This document shows positions 1 through 8,518 of a DNA stretch of 29,901 bases, piece by piece. Source of the stretch: Pseudomonadota bacterium (GTDB taxonomy: Bacteria; Pseudomonadota; Gammaproteobacteria; Steroidobacterales; Steroidobacteraceae); assembly GCA_023433515.1 (NCBI GenBank), contig JAEZCN010000224.1, forward strand, positions 1 to 29,901, written 5' to 3'. Below the pieces are notes generated by a model, which was given only the letters and a program-made list of their open reading frames with translations, was not told the DNA's origin and searched no databases. A program made the translations under genes and the position numbers. Within the stretch, counting starts at the first letter, position 1, and the number at the start of each line of letters is the position of its first letter.

Positions 1-123
1 ATCATCTTCTTCATCGAAGAGCAGCTCGGGGTGAAGGTCAAGGACGAGGAAATGATCCCGGACAACCTGGACTCGGTGAACAAGATCGCGGCCTTCGTGT
101 CGTCGAAGCGCCAAGCCGCCTGA
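1..123 (+). CDS. Acyl carrier protein, C-terminal part (5' end outside window)
   Basis: The first 40 codons of the window form an open frame that ends in TGA at 121-123. It is acidic and helical, with the helix III/IV pattern of an acyl carrier protein (FIEEQLGVKV, then DNLDSVNKIAAFV). The phosphopantetheine-bearing Ser (DSL motif) would lie upstream of the window, so the carrier function cannot be confirmed here. An ACP carries acyl or aminoacyl groups as thioesters in the cytoplasm. The acyl-AMP ligase begins 21 nt downstream on the same strand, which suggests that the ligase loads this carrier. ACPs are also regular members of exosortase-associated EPS gene sets. Confidence 0.72.
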   Translation: MIFFIEEQLGVKVKDEEMIPDNLDSVNKIAAFVSSKRQAA

Positions 124-144
124 AGCGTCGGTTCCTCGCACCGA

Positions 145-1653
145 ATGCACCCGTCGATCGTCCAGCACTTCGAAGAAACCGCGGCGCGTTCCGGCGCCGC
201 GGTCGCGCTGCATTGGCGCGGAACGCGCTGGACCTACGACGAGCTTTCGCGCGCCATCGCCGCGGCCGCTTCCGGATTGCGCGAGCGCGCGCCTGAGCGT
301 GGCGGCCGCGTCGCACTGCTGCTGCGCAATTCGCCGCAATACGTCGCGCTGTACTACGGCGCGCTGACCGCGGGACTGGTGGCCGTGCCGCTGAACGCGC
401 AGGAACGCGCCAGCGTGCTGATCCGCCAGATCGAACATTGCGAGGCGCACATCCTCGCCGGCTCGACGGATCACCCGGAGTGGCCCGCGCTGTCGCAGGC
501 GGCCGCGTCGGCTGGCTGCACCGTGATCGCGATCGCGCCGCGCGACGATGACTCATCGCTGGATCAATTCGTGCGCGACGTGGGCGGGCAGGGCACGGCC
601 TTCGCCGACCAGCCGAAGTCCGACGAACTCGCGAGCATCATTTATACCTCCGGGACGACCGGCCGCCCGAAAGGCGTGATGCTGAGCCACGGCAATCTCG
701 CCGCCAACTCGGCGGCCATCATCAAGTACCTCTCGCTCACGCCGGCCGACCGCGGCCTGTGCGTGCTGCCGTTCCATTTCTCGTACGGCAACTCCGTGTT
801 GCATACGCACCTGCTGGCCGGCGCGGAACTCGTGATCGAGGACAACCTCGCTTTTCCGCACCTCACCGTGCAACGCATGCAGGCCGAAGCGATCACCGGC
901 TTCGCGGGCGTGCCATCCACGTTCGCGCTGCTGCTCGGCCGCGTGAATTTCAAGGAATACGACCTCTCGAAGTTGCGTTATCTCACGCAGGCCGGCGGCG
1001 GCATGGCGAAGCCGCTCATCGAGCGCCTGCGCGCCGAGTTGCCGCACGTCGCGCTCTTCATCATGTACGGACAGACCGAGGCCACCGCGCGCCTGTCCTA
1101 TCTACCGGCCGAGGACCTCGCCGAGAAGCTCGGCTCCGTCGGCCTGCCCGTCGACGGCATCGAAATCCAGGTCCAGCTCGACGGGCGTCCCGTGAAATCC
1201 GGCGAGATCGGCGAAATCTGCGCGCGCGGTGCCAGCATCATGCAGGGCTACTGGAAGGACCCCGCCGCCACGCGCGAAGTGATGCGCGATGGCTGGCTGC
1301 GCACCGGCGACCTCGGGCACATCGACGAGGACGGCTACCTGTTCATCGACGGCCGCACGGTCGACATGATCAAGGTGGGCGCGTTCCGCGTGAGCCCGCA
1401 GGAAGTCGAGGAAGTGATCGCCGCCGTGCCCGGTGTCGAGGAAGTCTGCGCGGCCGCGATGCCCGACGAACTGCTCGGCCAGGCCGTGAAGGCCGTGATC
1501 GTCAAACGCGAAGGCGCGCAGATAGACGAGCGCGCCGTCAAGGCGTACTGCCGCCAGAACCTGGCGGCTTACAAGGTTCCCAAGCTGGTGGAGTTCGTGA
1601 GCGTCATGCCGCGCACCGCCTCCGGCAAGATCCAGCGGTTCAAGCTGGCCTGA
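145..1653 (+). CDS. Class I adenylate-forming enzyme (acyl-CoA/acyl-ACP ligase)
   Basis: The product is 502 aa, normal for the ANL superfamily. The P-loop-like A3 motif YTSGTTGRPKG lies at residues 167-177. A later YGQTE element, the GDLGHID region and the C-terminal RTASGKIQR with catalytic Lys495 are all present, so both half-reactions (adenylation, then thioester formation) look intact. It would activate a carboxylic acid as acyl-AMP and pass it to CoA or, given the ACP 21 nt upstream, to a phosphopantetheine arm. The acid substrate cannot be read from the sequence. ATG at 145 is the best start, although no clear Shine-Dalgarno is seen. The NadE-like gene follows after 37 nt. Confidence 0.88.
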   Translation: MHPSIVQHFEETAARSGAAVALHWRGTRWTYDELSRAIAAAASGLRERAPERGGRVALLLRNSPQYVALYYGALTAGLVAVPLNAQERASVLIRQIEHCEAHILAGSTDHPEWPALSQAAASAGCTVIAIAPRDDDSSLDQFVRDVGGQGTAFADQPKSDELASIIYTSGTTGRPKGVMLSHGNLAANSAAIIKYLSLTPADRGLCVLPFHFSYGNSVLHTHLLAGAELVIEDNLAFPHLTVQRMQAEAITGFAGVPSTFALLLGRVNFKEYDLSKLRYLTQAGGGMAKPLIERLRAELPHVALFIMYGQTEATARLSYLPAEDLAEKLGSVGLPVDGIEIQVQLDGRPVKSGEIGEICARGASIMQGYWKDPAATREVMRDGWLRTGDLGHIDEDGYLFIDGRTVDMIKVGAFRVSPQEVEEVIAAVPGVEEVCAAAMPDELLGQAVKAVIVKREGAQIDERAVKAYCRQNLAAYKVPKLVEFVSVMPRTASGKIQRFKLA

Positions 1654-1690
1654 ATACATCCCGAAAGAAGTGCAAAAACCAGAGGTTTTC

Positions 1691-2671
1691 ATGGCGTTCG
1701 ACGCAAGCGTTCTCGATATGGACAACGACAAGGTCATCGACCGCATCTGCACGCGGTTGCGCGAGATCCTTGCGAAGGACGTGGGCAAGCGCGGCTACGT
1801 GGTCGCGATGTCGGGCGGCATCGACTCCTCGGTGAGCTCGGCGCTGTGCGTGAAGGCGCTCGGCAAGGACCGGGTCTACGGCATCATGCTGCCCGAGAAG
1901 GATTCCTCGGGATTCTCGACGGCCCGCGGCAAGCAGCTCGCCGAACATCTCGGCATCCGCTATGAAGTGTTCGACATCGCGCCGGCGCTCGAGGGCATCG
2001 GTTGTTATCGTCAACGCGACGAAGCGATCCGCCGCGTGTTCCCCGAATACGGCGACGGCTGGAAGAACAAGATCGTGATCAAGGGCGGCCTCGAGGGCCG
2101 CATCAACCACTTCGAGCTCGTGGTGCAGACGCCCGCGGGTGAGCTCAAGACCGCGCGACTGCCGCTGCCGGAATACCTGCAGATCGTCGCCGCGACGAAT
2201 CACAAGCAGCGAATCCGCAAGACGGTCAAGTACTACCATGCCGACCGACTCAACTACGCCGTGATCGGCACTCCGAACCGGCTCGAATACGACCAGGGCT
2301 TCTTCGTGAAGAACGGCGACGGCAGCGCGGACGTGAAGCCGATCGCGCACCTGTACAAGTCGCAGGTCTACGCGCTCGCGCGCCACATGAAGCTGCCGAA
2401 GGAAATCTGCGAGGCCACGCCGACCACGGATACCTACAGCCTCGCGCAGGGCCAGGACGAATTCTATTTCGCGCTGCCGTACGCGCAGATGGATCTGGCG
2501 CTGTACGCGCTCAACAACGGCCACAGCGCGAAGGAACTGGCCGGCGCGCTCAAGATCACCGAGGCGCAGGCCGAACACGTCTTCAAGGACATCGAGGCCA
2601 AGCGCAAGACGACGCGATACCTGCACCTCAAGCCCGTGCTGGTGGAGCCGGTAACGGAGCTCAAACTCTGA
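1691..2671 (+). CDS. NAD synthetase (NadE)-like ATP-dependent amide-forming enzyme
   Basis: The 326-aa product has the PP-loop SGGIDSS (residues 41-47), NHKQRIR (170-176), GTPNRLE (193-199) and KNGDGSAD (207-214), the signature series of ammonia-dependent NAD synthetases. It is about 50 residues longer than the usual 245-275 aa. The extra material lies around residues 95-165, between the PP-loop and the NHKQR motif. No glutaminase (nitrilase) domain is present. ATG at 1691 is preferred because AGAGG sits 5 nt upstream; a GTG at 1670 would add 7 residues. It sits between an ACP/ligase pair and a glycosyltransferase, so a role in amidating a carboxylate on a sugar or acyl intermediate is plausible. 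True NAD synthesis cannot be excluded. Confidence 0.8.
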   Translation: MAFDASVLDMDNDKVIDRICTRLREILAKDVGKRGYVVAMSGGIDSSVSSALCVKALGKDRVYGIMLPEKDSSGFSTARGKQLAEHLGIRYEVFDIAPALEGIGCYRQRDEAIRRVFPEYGDGWKNKIVIKGGLEGRINHFELVVQTPAGELKTARLPLPEYLQIVAATNHKQRIRKTVKYYHADRLNYAVIGTPNRLEYDQGFFVKNGDGSADVKPIAHLYKSQVYALARHMKLPKEICEATPTTDTYSLAQGQDEFYFALPYAQMDLALYALNNGHSAKELAGALKITEAQAEHVFKDIEAKRKTTRYLHLKPVLVEPVTELKL

Positions 2672-2713
2672 ACCGCGCGCCACGGCGCGAATGACGAGGC
2701 TTCGGTAGAGGCC

Positions 2714-3844
2714 ATGCAAATCCTTTTCTGGGTATCCCTTTTCCTCATCGCGTATCCGTATGCGATCTACCCGTTCGTCCTCGTGACGCTCAACCGCGTG
2801 CTCGGGCGCGGGGCGCACTCGGGCGACGATTCGTACGAACCCACCGTCACCGTCATCCTGCCGGTGCACAACGAGGCCCGGCGGATCGCGGAGAAAGTGC
2901 GCAACCTGCTCGAGCTCGACTATCCACACGACAAGCTGCAGATCCTCGTGATCGGCGATGCCTGCACCGACGATACGCTCGAACGCGCGCAGGCCGCGGG
3001 CGGCGGACTCGTCCAGGTCGTCCCGCTCGCGACGCGCGCGGGCAAGGCCGCGGGGCTCAATGGCGGATTGCAGCGGGCCACGGGTGAGATCGTGGTGTTC
3101 ACCGACGCGGGCATCATGCTGGAGAAACAGTCGCTGCGCCGGCTCGTCGCGCATTTCGCCGATCCGCGCATCTCAGTCGTCTCGGGAGAGGACTACATCG
3201 AAGGCAGCGACAGCGAAGGGTTCTACGGAAGACTCGAACTGCTGTTCCGGCGCGAGGAAGCGAAGCTGCATTCGATCGCGGGCGCGAGCGGCTGTTTCTA
3301 CGGACAGCGGCGCACGACCTGCAGGCCGTTCGTGGCAGGCATGGCGCCGGACTTCCTTTCCGTGCTCGTCGCCGTCGACGGCGGACACCGCGCGCTCGCG
3401 GAGCCTGCGGCCCGCGGTTCGATGACGGCGGCGTCCAGCCAACGAGCGGAATTCACGCGCAAGGTGCGTACCTTCCTGCGCGGCATCACCGCGCTGTTCG
3501 GCAATGCGCACCTGCTCAACCCGTTCCGGTATCCGGCGTTCAGCTTCATCCTCTGGTCGCACAAGCTCATGCGCTGGCTCGCGCCGCTGCCGATGGTCGG
3601 CTGCCTCGTCGCGGCCTGGATGTTGCGAGACCACGAGTTCTACCTGGCGGCGTTCGTCGCGCAGGTAGTTTGCTACGCGTCCGCGCTGCTCGGACTCGTG
3701 TTCCCGGCGCTCGCGGCGCGCGTGAGCCTGATCCGCCTGAGCGCTTTTTTCTTGCTCGTCAACGCGGCTGCGTTCAAGGCGCTGCTGCTGTGGCTCGGAG
3801 GTTCGCGGCTGGAAGTCTGGGAGCCCACCCGGAGGCCCGGATGA
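2714..3844 (+). CDS. Membrane-anchored family 2 glycosyltransferase
   Basis: This 376-aa GT-A fold enzyme has one N-terminal hydrophobic segment (about residues 2-25) and about three near the C-terminus (from residue 290 on), with the catalytic domain between. Visible motifs are VILPVHNE (47-54), GDACTDDT (81-88) for nucleotide binding, the TDAG acidic element (130-133), a GASGCFYG segment and the downstream APDF acceptor-side Asp. It should transfer a sugar from a nucleotide donor on the cytoplasmic face of the inner membrane. AGAGG just upstream supports ATG 2714. Its stop overlaps the next start (ATGA at 3841-3844), indicating translational coupling. Confidence 0.88.
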   Translation: MQILFWVSLFLIAYPYAIYPFVLVTLNRVLGRGAHSGDDSYEPTVTVILPVHNEARRIAEKVRNLLELDYPHDKLQILVIGDACTDDTLERAQAAGGGLVQVVPLATRAGKAAGLNGGLQRATGEIVVFTDAGIMLEKQSLRRLVAHFADPRISVVSGEDYIEGSDSEGFYGRLELLFRREEAKLHSIAGASGCFYGQRRTTCRPFVAGMAPDFLSVLVAVDGGHRALAEPAARGSMTAASSQRAEFTRKVRTFLRGITALFGNAHLLNPFRYPAFSFILWSHKLMRWLAPLPMVGCLVAAWMLRDHEFYLAAFVAQVVCYASALLGLVFPALAARVSLIRLSAFFLLVNAAAFKALLLWLGGSRLEVWEPTRRPG

Positions 3845-4965
3845 CGGGCCGTGCGATCCGTGTACTGCACCTGCGCGATTCGCCGTGGGTGGACGGTCCA
3901 GGCCGGACGATCCTGGAAACGGCATCCCATATCGACCCTGCGCGGGTCGAGTATCACATTGGCGTATTCGTCAGCGGCACGGGTCCTCATCCGATGATGG
4001 AGTCGGCAGTCTCGCGCCGTGTCAACGTGCACGCCATACCTGACGAGCGGGGCGTCAGCATCGCGCTGCAAGACCGGGTCCTGGACCTGGTCGATCGGCT
4101 GCGCATCGACGTGTTGCACACTTCCGACGTCCGTTCGAACCTGCTTGGCCTCCTGTGCCGGCGGCGGCGCAAGATGTACCTGGTGAGCACGGCTCACGGC
4201 TGGATTACGAACACGCTGCGCGCCAAACTGTTCGTGCTCATGGACCGCATACTCCTGCGCCGTTTCGACCGGGTCGTGCTGGTGTCGCACGCCATGCGCC
4301 GGCGATTGCCTCGCTGGTGGGTGCCGGACTCGCGGCTTGAAGTGATTCACAACGCACTGACACTCGATTCCTACGGACGCGACGTACTCGACGTCGAGCG
4401 CCGCATTCCCGATCCGCGCCGCGACGTACGCCTCCTCAACGTAGGTCGCCTGTCGCCCGAAAAGGGCCAGGAGTTGTTGATCCAGGCTGTTGCCGGGCTG
4501 ACGGCGGAATTTCCGGGACTGAAACTCTCGTTCGCCGGCGTCGGCCCACTCGAAGCGCGGCTGCGCGCGGCGGCGGGCGCGCACGGCATCGCCGAACGAG
4601 TCGAATTCCTCGGGTTCGTCAAGGACATGCCTGCGCTGTATCAGGACTACGACCTGGTGGTGCAGAGCAGCTTCACCGAAGGCCTGCCCAACGTCATGCT
4701 GGAGGTGGCCTACCTTGGCGTTCCGGTCGTGGCCACGGACGTGGGCGGTACCCGGGAAGTTGTCAATCACGACATGTCTGGGTGGCTGGTGCCGCCGCGC
4801 TCGCTGGCAGCGTTGCAAGATGGCATCCGCCGCTATCTGGCCGATCCCGAATCCTTCGTCCGGATGGCACGGGTCGGCCGGCGGAAGATCGAGAGCGAGT
4901 TCTCCTTCGTGGCGCGGACCGAAGCGCAGACGCGCATGTACGAGCGCCTGGTCGGGGCCATATGA
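3841..4965 (+). CDS. Family 4 glycosyltransferase (GT-B fold)
   Basis: The product is 374 aa. The N-terminal acceptor domain begins RVLHLRDSPWVDGPGR with a glycine-rich loop. The C-terminal domain carries NVGRLSPEKG (200-209) with the donor phosphate-binding Arg/Lys, and the EX7E motif E280-E288 (TEGLPNVMLEVA), characteristic of retaining GT4 enzymes. The open frame extends upstream to 3670, but the ATGA overlap at 3841 with the GT2 stop sets the start and leaves out 57 out-of-family residues. Its own stop overlaps the polymerase start in the same way (4962-4965). Donor and acceptor sugars cannot be predicted. Confidence 0.9.
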   Translation: MTGRAIRVLHLRDSPWVDGPGRTILETASHIDPARVEYHIGVFVSGTGPHPMMESAVSRRVNVHAIPDERGVSIALQDRVLDLVDRLRIDVLHTSDVRSNLLGLLCRRRRKMYLVSTAHGWITNTLRAKLFVLMDRILLRRFDRVVLVSHAMRRRLPRWWVPDSRLEVIHNALTLDSYGRDVLDVERRIPDPRRDVRLLNVGRLSPEKGQELLIQAVAGLTAEFPGLKLSFAGVGPLEARLRAAAGAHGIAERVEFLGFVKDMPALYQDYDLVVQSSFTEGLPNVMLEVAYLGVPVVATDVGGTREVVNHDMSGWLVPPRSLAALQDGIRRYLADPESFVRMARVGRRKIESEFSFVARTEAQTRMYERLVGAI

Positions 4966-6278
4966 ACCGGCGGCCAAAGGCCGCTGCGGCCGGGGCAGAT
5001 ACCGGTCTCCTCTACTGGTGGCTGCTGCTCTGTTTGTTCTTCGAGTACGCACGCCCTTCAAGCTTCGTGCCCGGCCTGAGTGCGCTGCATCTAAACAGCC
5101 TGTTGCCGCTGACGCTGCTCTTGGTGACCTGTTTCAAGAAGGATGGGCTTCGACCCCTCGATGACATCTTCAAGGACAAGATGGCGAAGTGGATCCTCAT
5201 CTACTTCGGTCTGATCGTGTTCTCGATCGTGCATGCACGCGTGAAGATGTACACGATCACCGTGATTTCGACGACCCTTGGATATGTATTTTTGTGGCTG
5301 CTGATCCTACGCATCATCACTTCCCTCGACCGGTTGCGCGGCGTCATGAAGACGCTGATCTTCGCGCACCTGTTCCTGCTGGCGATGAATCCGCAGGCGA
5401 TCCTCAATCCGTCTGAGCGCCACTACATCACCGGCGCCACCTTCCTCGGTGACGGCAACGATTTCAGTCTGTCCATCTGCATTCTCTTGCCGATGGCGAT
5501 CGAACTGGCGCTTTCGGCTCCCTCGCGTTTCAGCAAGGCCTTCTGGTGGCTCATCCTGCTGGTGCTGATATTCGCGATCGTGGGTAGCTCGTCGCGCGGA
5601 GGAACGTTGGGCATGGCCTCCGTGGTGGGTTACTTGTGGCTGCGGAGCCCCCGCAAGGGCCTCACCATCGCGGGAGTGGTGTTGGCGGCCATCGCCGTCC
5701 TGGCGTATGCGCCAGATACATATCTCAAGCGCATGGGCACCATGTCCAACTACGAGGAGGATGGCTCCGCCATGGGCCGCATCCATGCGTGGCAGGCCGG
5801 AATCAATATGTTCGTGGACAATCCGGTGCTCGGGGTGGGCGCGGGGCATTTTCCCGTCTCCTTCGGCACGAAGTACCGGCCGGCGAGCGCCACGAGTCCG
5901 CGCTGGAAGACCGCGCACTCGATGTACTTCCTGATTCTCGGCGAGCTCGCGTTGCCGGGCATCATCACGTTGTTCGTGTTGCTGATCGGCAGCGTGCGTG
6001 CCAGCACGCGTATGCGCCGAATGATGGCGGCGCGCCTCGCGCGCGACCGCAGGCTGCCTGGGTTCCTGAATCCCGAGGACCGAATGTTGTACATGCTCAA
6101 TGGCAGCATGCTCGGATTCTCCATCGCCGGCGCATTTCTCTCGGTCGCGTATTACCCGCATGTCTTCGTTCTGGCCGCCCTCATGATCGTGGGGCGGCGC
6201 ATCGCGCAGCAGCAACTCGAGGCGCCGGCGCCGGTCAAGGCCGAACCGGCGGCTGGTACGGCGGCCGTTCCGGCCTAA
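4962..6278 (+). CDS. O-antigen ligase/Wzy-like polysaccharide polymerase
   Basis: This 438-aa polytopic membrane protein has about ten hydrophobic segments. It carries the GSSSRGG element (208-214), a periplasmic-loop stretch with NPVLGVGAGHFP (287-298), and the His-containing HSMYFLILGELALPG (319-333). These are hallmarks of the O-antigen ligase/Wzy superfamily (Wzy_C, PF04932), including the O-ligase family tied to exosortase systems. It would join glycan units at the periplasmic face of the inner membrane. The frame is open from 4782, but the ATGA overlap at 4962 fixes the start. It ends the left operon and overlaps the opposing ATP-grasp gene by 4 nt. Polymerase and O-ligase roles cannot be told apart from sequence. 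Confidence 0.87.
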   Translation: MNRRPKAAAAGADTGLLYWWLLLCLFFEYARPSSFVPGLSALHLNSLLPLTLLLVTCFKKDGLRPLDDIFKDKMAKWILIYFGLIVFSIVHARVKMYTITVISTTLGYVFLWLLILRIITSLDRLRGVMKTLIFAHLFLLAMNPQAILNPSERHYITGATFLGDGNDFSLSICILLPMAIELALSAPSRFSKAFWWLILLVLIFAIVGSSSRGGTLGMASVVGYLWLRSPRKGLTIAGVVLAAIAVLAYAPDTYLKRMGTMSNYEEDGSAMGRIHAWQAGINMFVDNPVLGVGAGHFPVSFGTKYRPASATSPRWKTAHSMYFLILGELALPGIITLFVLLIGSVRASTRMRRMMAARLARDRRLPGFLNPEDRMLYMLNGSMLGFSIAGAFLSVAYYPHVFVLAALMIVGRRIAQQQLEAPAPVKAEPAAGTAAVPA

Positions 6279-7459
6279 CTACCAAAGAGCCAGCGGCGCC
6301 ATTCGAGGCGGGCGGGGCCGAGATCGTCCCGCTGTTCCAGCTCGTAGTACAGGTCGCGGCCCCAGAAGTGCAGGAAGTCCCACAATGTGCGCCATCGTCC
6401 CCGATGCGCCGTCGTGAGATCGAGGCGCCGCCGGCTGCGACGCAAGACGAGCAGCAGTGAGTCCAGGTCGCCCGAAAGCCAGCGCGATCGCACCCCCACT
6501 CGATATTCGAGCGCCTTCGGCAGCGGCTCACCGCTCTCCAGCCCGACGAGTATCGAGGGGAAGTCGACTCCCGCGCGGATGGCAAGCTGCAGCGAGCCCC
6601 AGAATCGGGCGTTGATTTCCATCAGTCGCAGCGAACCGTCGCGCCGGTCACGTTTGAACTCGACCATCGCGACGCCGCGCCAGTCGAGGGCGCGCAGCAA
6701 TTTGACCGCGTGGTCGCGCGCCACTGGATCGAGTGGGGCGCTCTCGCTGAGTACGCTCACGCCGCCTGACGGAGGTTTCTCGCGAAGGCGCCGGTGCGAG
6801 AACAAGGCCACGGGCTCGCCACCGTCCATGCATACGAACACGCCGACGCCTGGCCCCTCGATGCGCTCCTGGAGCAACACCGGGAAGGCTGCCTCGGGCA
6901 GGGCGGCGAGCAAGCGCCGTAGCGCCGCGGGGTCGGCAGCATAGGCGACGCTAGTTGAGATCCATCGCGATCCGACGCGGACGCGCGAGCACGCGGGCTT
7001 CACGACCACCGGCCAGGTGAGCGATGCCTTGAGTGCGGACGCCTCATCGGGCGAGGCAAGCATGGCCGAGCGAGGCACCGGGACGCCGAGCTGCTGCGCC
7101 AGTTCGATGACCTTCGCCTTGTCGGACGCGCGCGCGATGGCGGTCGCGGACGCGAATGGCAGTCTGACGCCGGGCGGCAGCAGGTGCCTGTTCTGCGTGG
7201 CGAGCAGCGTCGTCACTTCGGTCATGGGCAGCAGTACGTCGATGGCGCGCCGCTGCACGATGTCGATCAACGCGCGCACGAAACCGTCGGCATCCCGCGT
7301 GGGATCCGGATATATCTCCGCCGCTGATGAATAACGAGAAGCCGCCGCAAGGGAGGGCAGTCGGGCGGCGCAGGTGATGACTTCGTGACCGCGGCGTCCG
7401 AGGGAACGGACGGCCGCGAGGGCTGAACGGGCATCTCCGTCAGTGACCAGGATACGCAT
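6275..7459 (-). CDS. ATP-grasp domain carboxylate-amine ligase-like protein
   Basis: The 394-aa product has a Rossmann-like N-terminal domain (MRILVTDGDARSALAAVRSL), the ATP-binding WPVVVKPA strand, and the Mg-binding LMEINARFWGS segment with paired Glu and Asn, as in carbamoyl-phosphate-synthase-type ATP-grasp ligases. Such enzymes form an acyl-phosphate and join it to an amine, often to make an amide or peptide bond. The C-terminal ~70 residues are basic and family-specific. It is the last gene of a four-gene leftward unit, 9 nt after the deacetylase. Neighbouring FemAB-like and aminotransferase-like genes suggest amino-acid or acylamido decoration of the glycan. The substrate is unknown. 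Confidence 0.83.
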   Translation of the reverse strand: MRILVTDGDARSALAAVRSLGRRGHEVITCAARLPSLAAASRYSSAAEIYPDPTRDADGFVRALIDIVQRRAIDVLLPMTEVTTLLATQNRHLLPPGVRLPFASATAIARASDKAKVIELAQQLGVPVPRSAMLASPDEASALKASLTWPVVVKPACSRVRVGSRWISTSVAYAADPAALRRLLAALPEAAFPVLLQERIEGPGVGVFVCMDGGEPVALFSHRRLREKPPSGGVSVLSESAPLDPVARDHAVKLLRALDWRGVAMVEFKRDRRDGSLRLMEINARFWGSLQLAIRAGVDFPSILVGLESGEPLPKALEYRVGVRSRWLSGDLDSLLLVLRRSRRRLDLTTAHRGRWRTLWDFLHFWGRDLYYELEQRDDLGPARLEWRRWLFGS

Positions 7460-7468
7460 GCTCGGCGC

Positions 7469-8518
7469 TCAGCTTCGGCGCAGGCGATGAAATATCTGCA
7501 ACATCGCACAAAGGAATTCCGGCGCCGTCGCCGTGGCCGACTCGTGGATGTTGATGCGCCGTAGTCGCAGCGGGTCGTCGCCCGGGGAGACCACGCCCTT
7601 GTCGGTGGTGAAGCCGATGCGAAATCCGTGGGCGCGTGAGGACTCGATGACGCCATCGTCATAGTTGCCGTTCGGATAGGCGATGGCGTCTATGTCGGCT
7701 CCCAACGCCTCGCCGAGGCGGCGGCGCGAATCGGCGAGTTCCGTGTCCAGCTCTTTCGGACTCAACGTGGTCAGCGGGCGGTGGGAGCAGCCATGAGCCG
7801 CGGCGGAGACCGGCGAATCGCGCGTCAGCGCCACCAGTTGCTCCCAGCTCATGAAGGAGTCGTCACCCCACGAAAGAGTGCCGTCGTCCGGCGCGAGTGC
7901 CTGCGCGAGTTCGCTTTCGAACTCGGCGATTTGCGCGTCGCTGCACGTCTTCTTCATGCGGCTCACGCTGGCGCGAGCGCGTCGCCGCAGGTCCGGATCG
8001 TCACAGTCTTCCGCGCCGGCTCCCACGTGACGTTCCGCCAGCTTGCGCGCCGCGCCTCCCTGGCGCACGGCGCGGAACAGCATGCGGTTGAGACGTTCCT
8101 GCCAGAAGCAGGTCTTCGAGCCGATGTAATTCACCGCGGCAAAGACCGTGGCGGGCACGCCGGATTCGCGCAGTATGGGCAGTGCATGTTCGAAGTTGTC
8201 CCGCCACCCGTCGTCGAAGGTCACCAGGCAACTCATGTCGGGCAGCGGCTCGCCGCGTGACATGCGCTCCGCGGCCTCGGCCACGGATATCGGCCGGAAA
8301 TGTCGTCGCAGGAATGCCATGTGCCGTCTGAAAGTGGCCGGAGTGACGATGATGGTCTCGTCGGAAAAAGTGTCGGCCCCGATGGGGAGCACGCGGTGAT
8401 ACATAAGCGCGATCGCTCGCCCACGCAGACGCCGCGCCGCCAGCAGCCACAGCACGCCGGAGTAATAGAGCATGTTGGCGATGGCGCGGCGCGCGAACCG
8501 GCGCAAGGAATCAGGCAT
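7469..8518 (-). CDS. Polysaccharide deacetylase (carbohydrate esterase 4/NodB fold)
   Basis: The product is 349 aa. The NodB motifs are clear: TFDDGWRDN with catalytic/metal Asp102-Asp103, the metal-binding HGCSH with His242 and His246, and the YPNG element further on. It should remove N-acetyl groups from amino sugars. The N-terminal ~40 residues include a hydrophobic stretch (about 13-28) that may tether it to the membrane rather than act as a cleaved signal. ATG 8518 has AAGGCGG about 5 nt upstream and overlaps the preceding gene's stop by 8 nt. A longer reading to 8560 adds 14 unlikely residues. A deacetylase of this fold is a standard partner of exosortase-type EPS clusters. Confidence 0.88.
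   Translation of the reverse strand: MPDSLRRFARRAIANMLYYSGVLWLLAARRLRGRAIALMYHRVLPIGADTFSDETIIVTPATFRRHMAFLRRHFRPISVAEAAERMSRGEPLPDMSCLVTFDDGWRDNFEHALPILRESGVPATVFAAVNYIGSKTCFWQERLNRMLFRAVRQGGAARKLAERHVGAGAEDCDDPDLRRRARASVSRMKKTCSDAQIAEFESELAQALAPDDGTLSWGDDSFMSWEQLVALTRDSPVSAAAHGCSHRPLTTLSPKELDTELADSRRRLGEALGADIDAIAYPNGNYDDGVIESSRAHGFRIGFTTDKGVVSPGDDPLRLRRINIHESATATAPEFLCAMLQIFHRLRRS

Noticed and set aside
2674..2689. GC inverted repeat between NadE-like and GT2 genes
   Set aside because: Stem of about five pairs with no T-run, lying inside a co-directional operon, so not a credible terminator.
1640..3154. 504-residue open frame on the minus strand
   Set aside because: It is antisense to the NadE-like and GT2 genes, which have clear family motifs. 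Its protein is a low-complexity Arg/His/Glu mix typical of GC-rich shadow frames.
3673..5061. 462-residue antisense open frame
   Set aside because: Covers the GT4 gene in antisense, lacks any recognisable domain and has shadow-frame composition.
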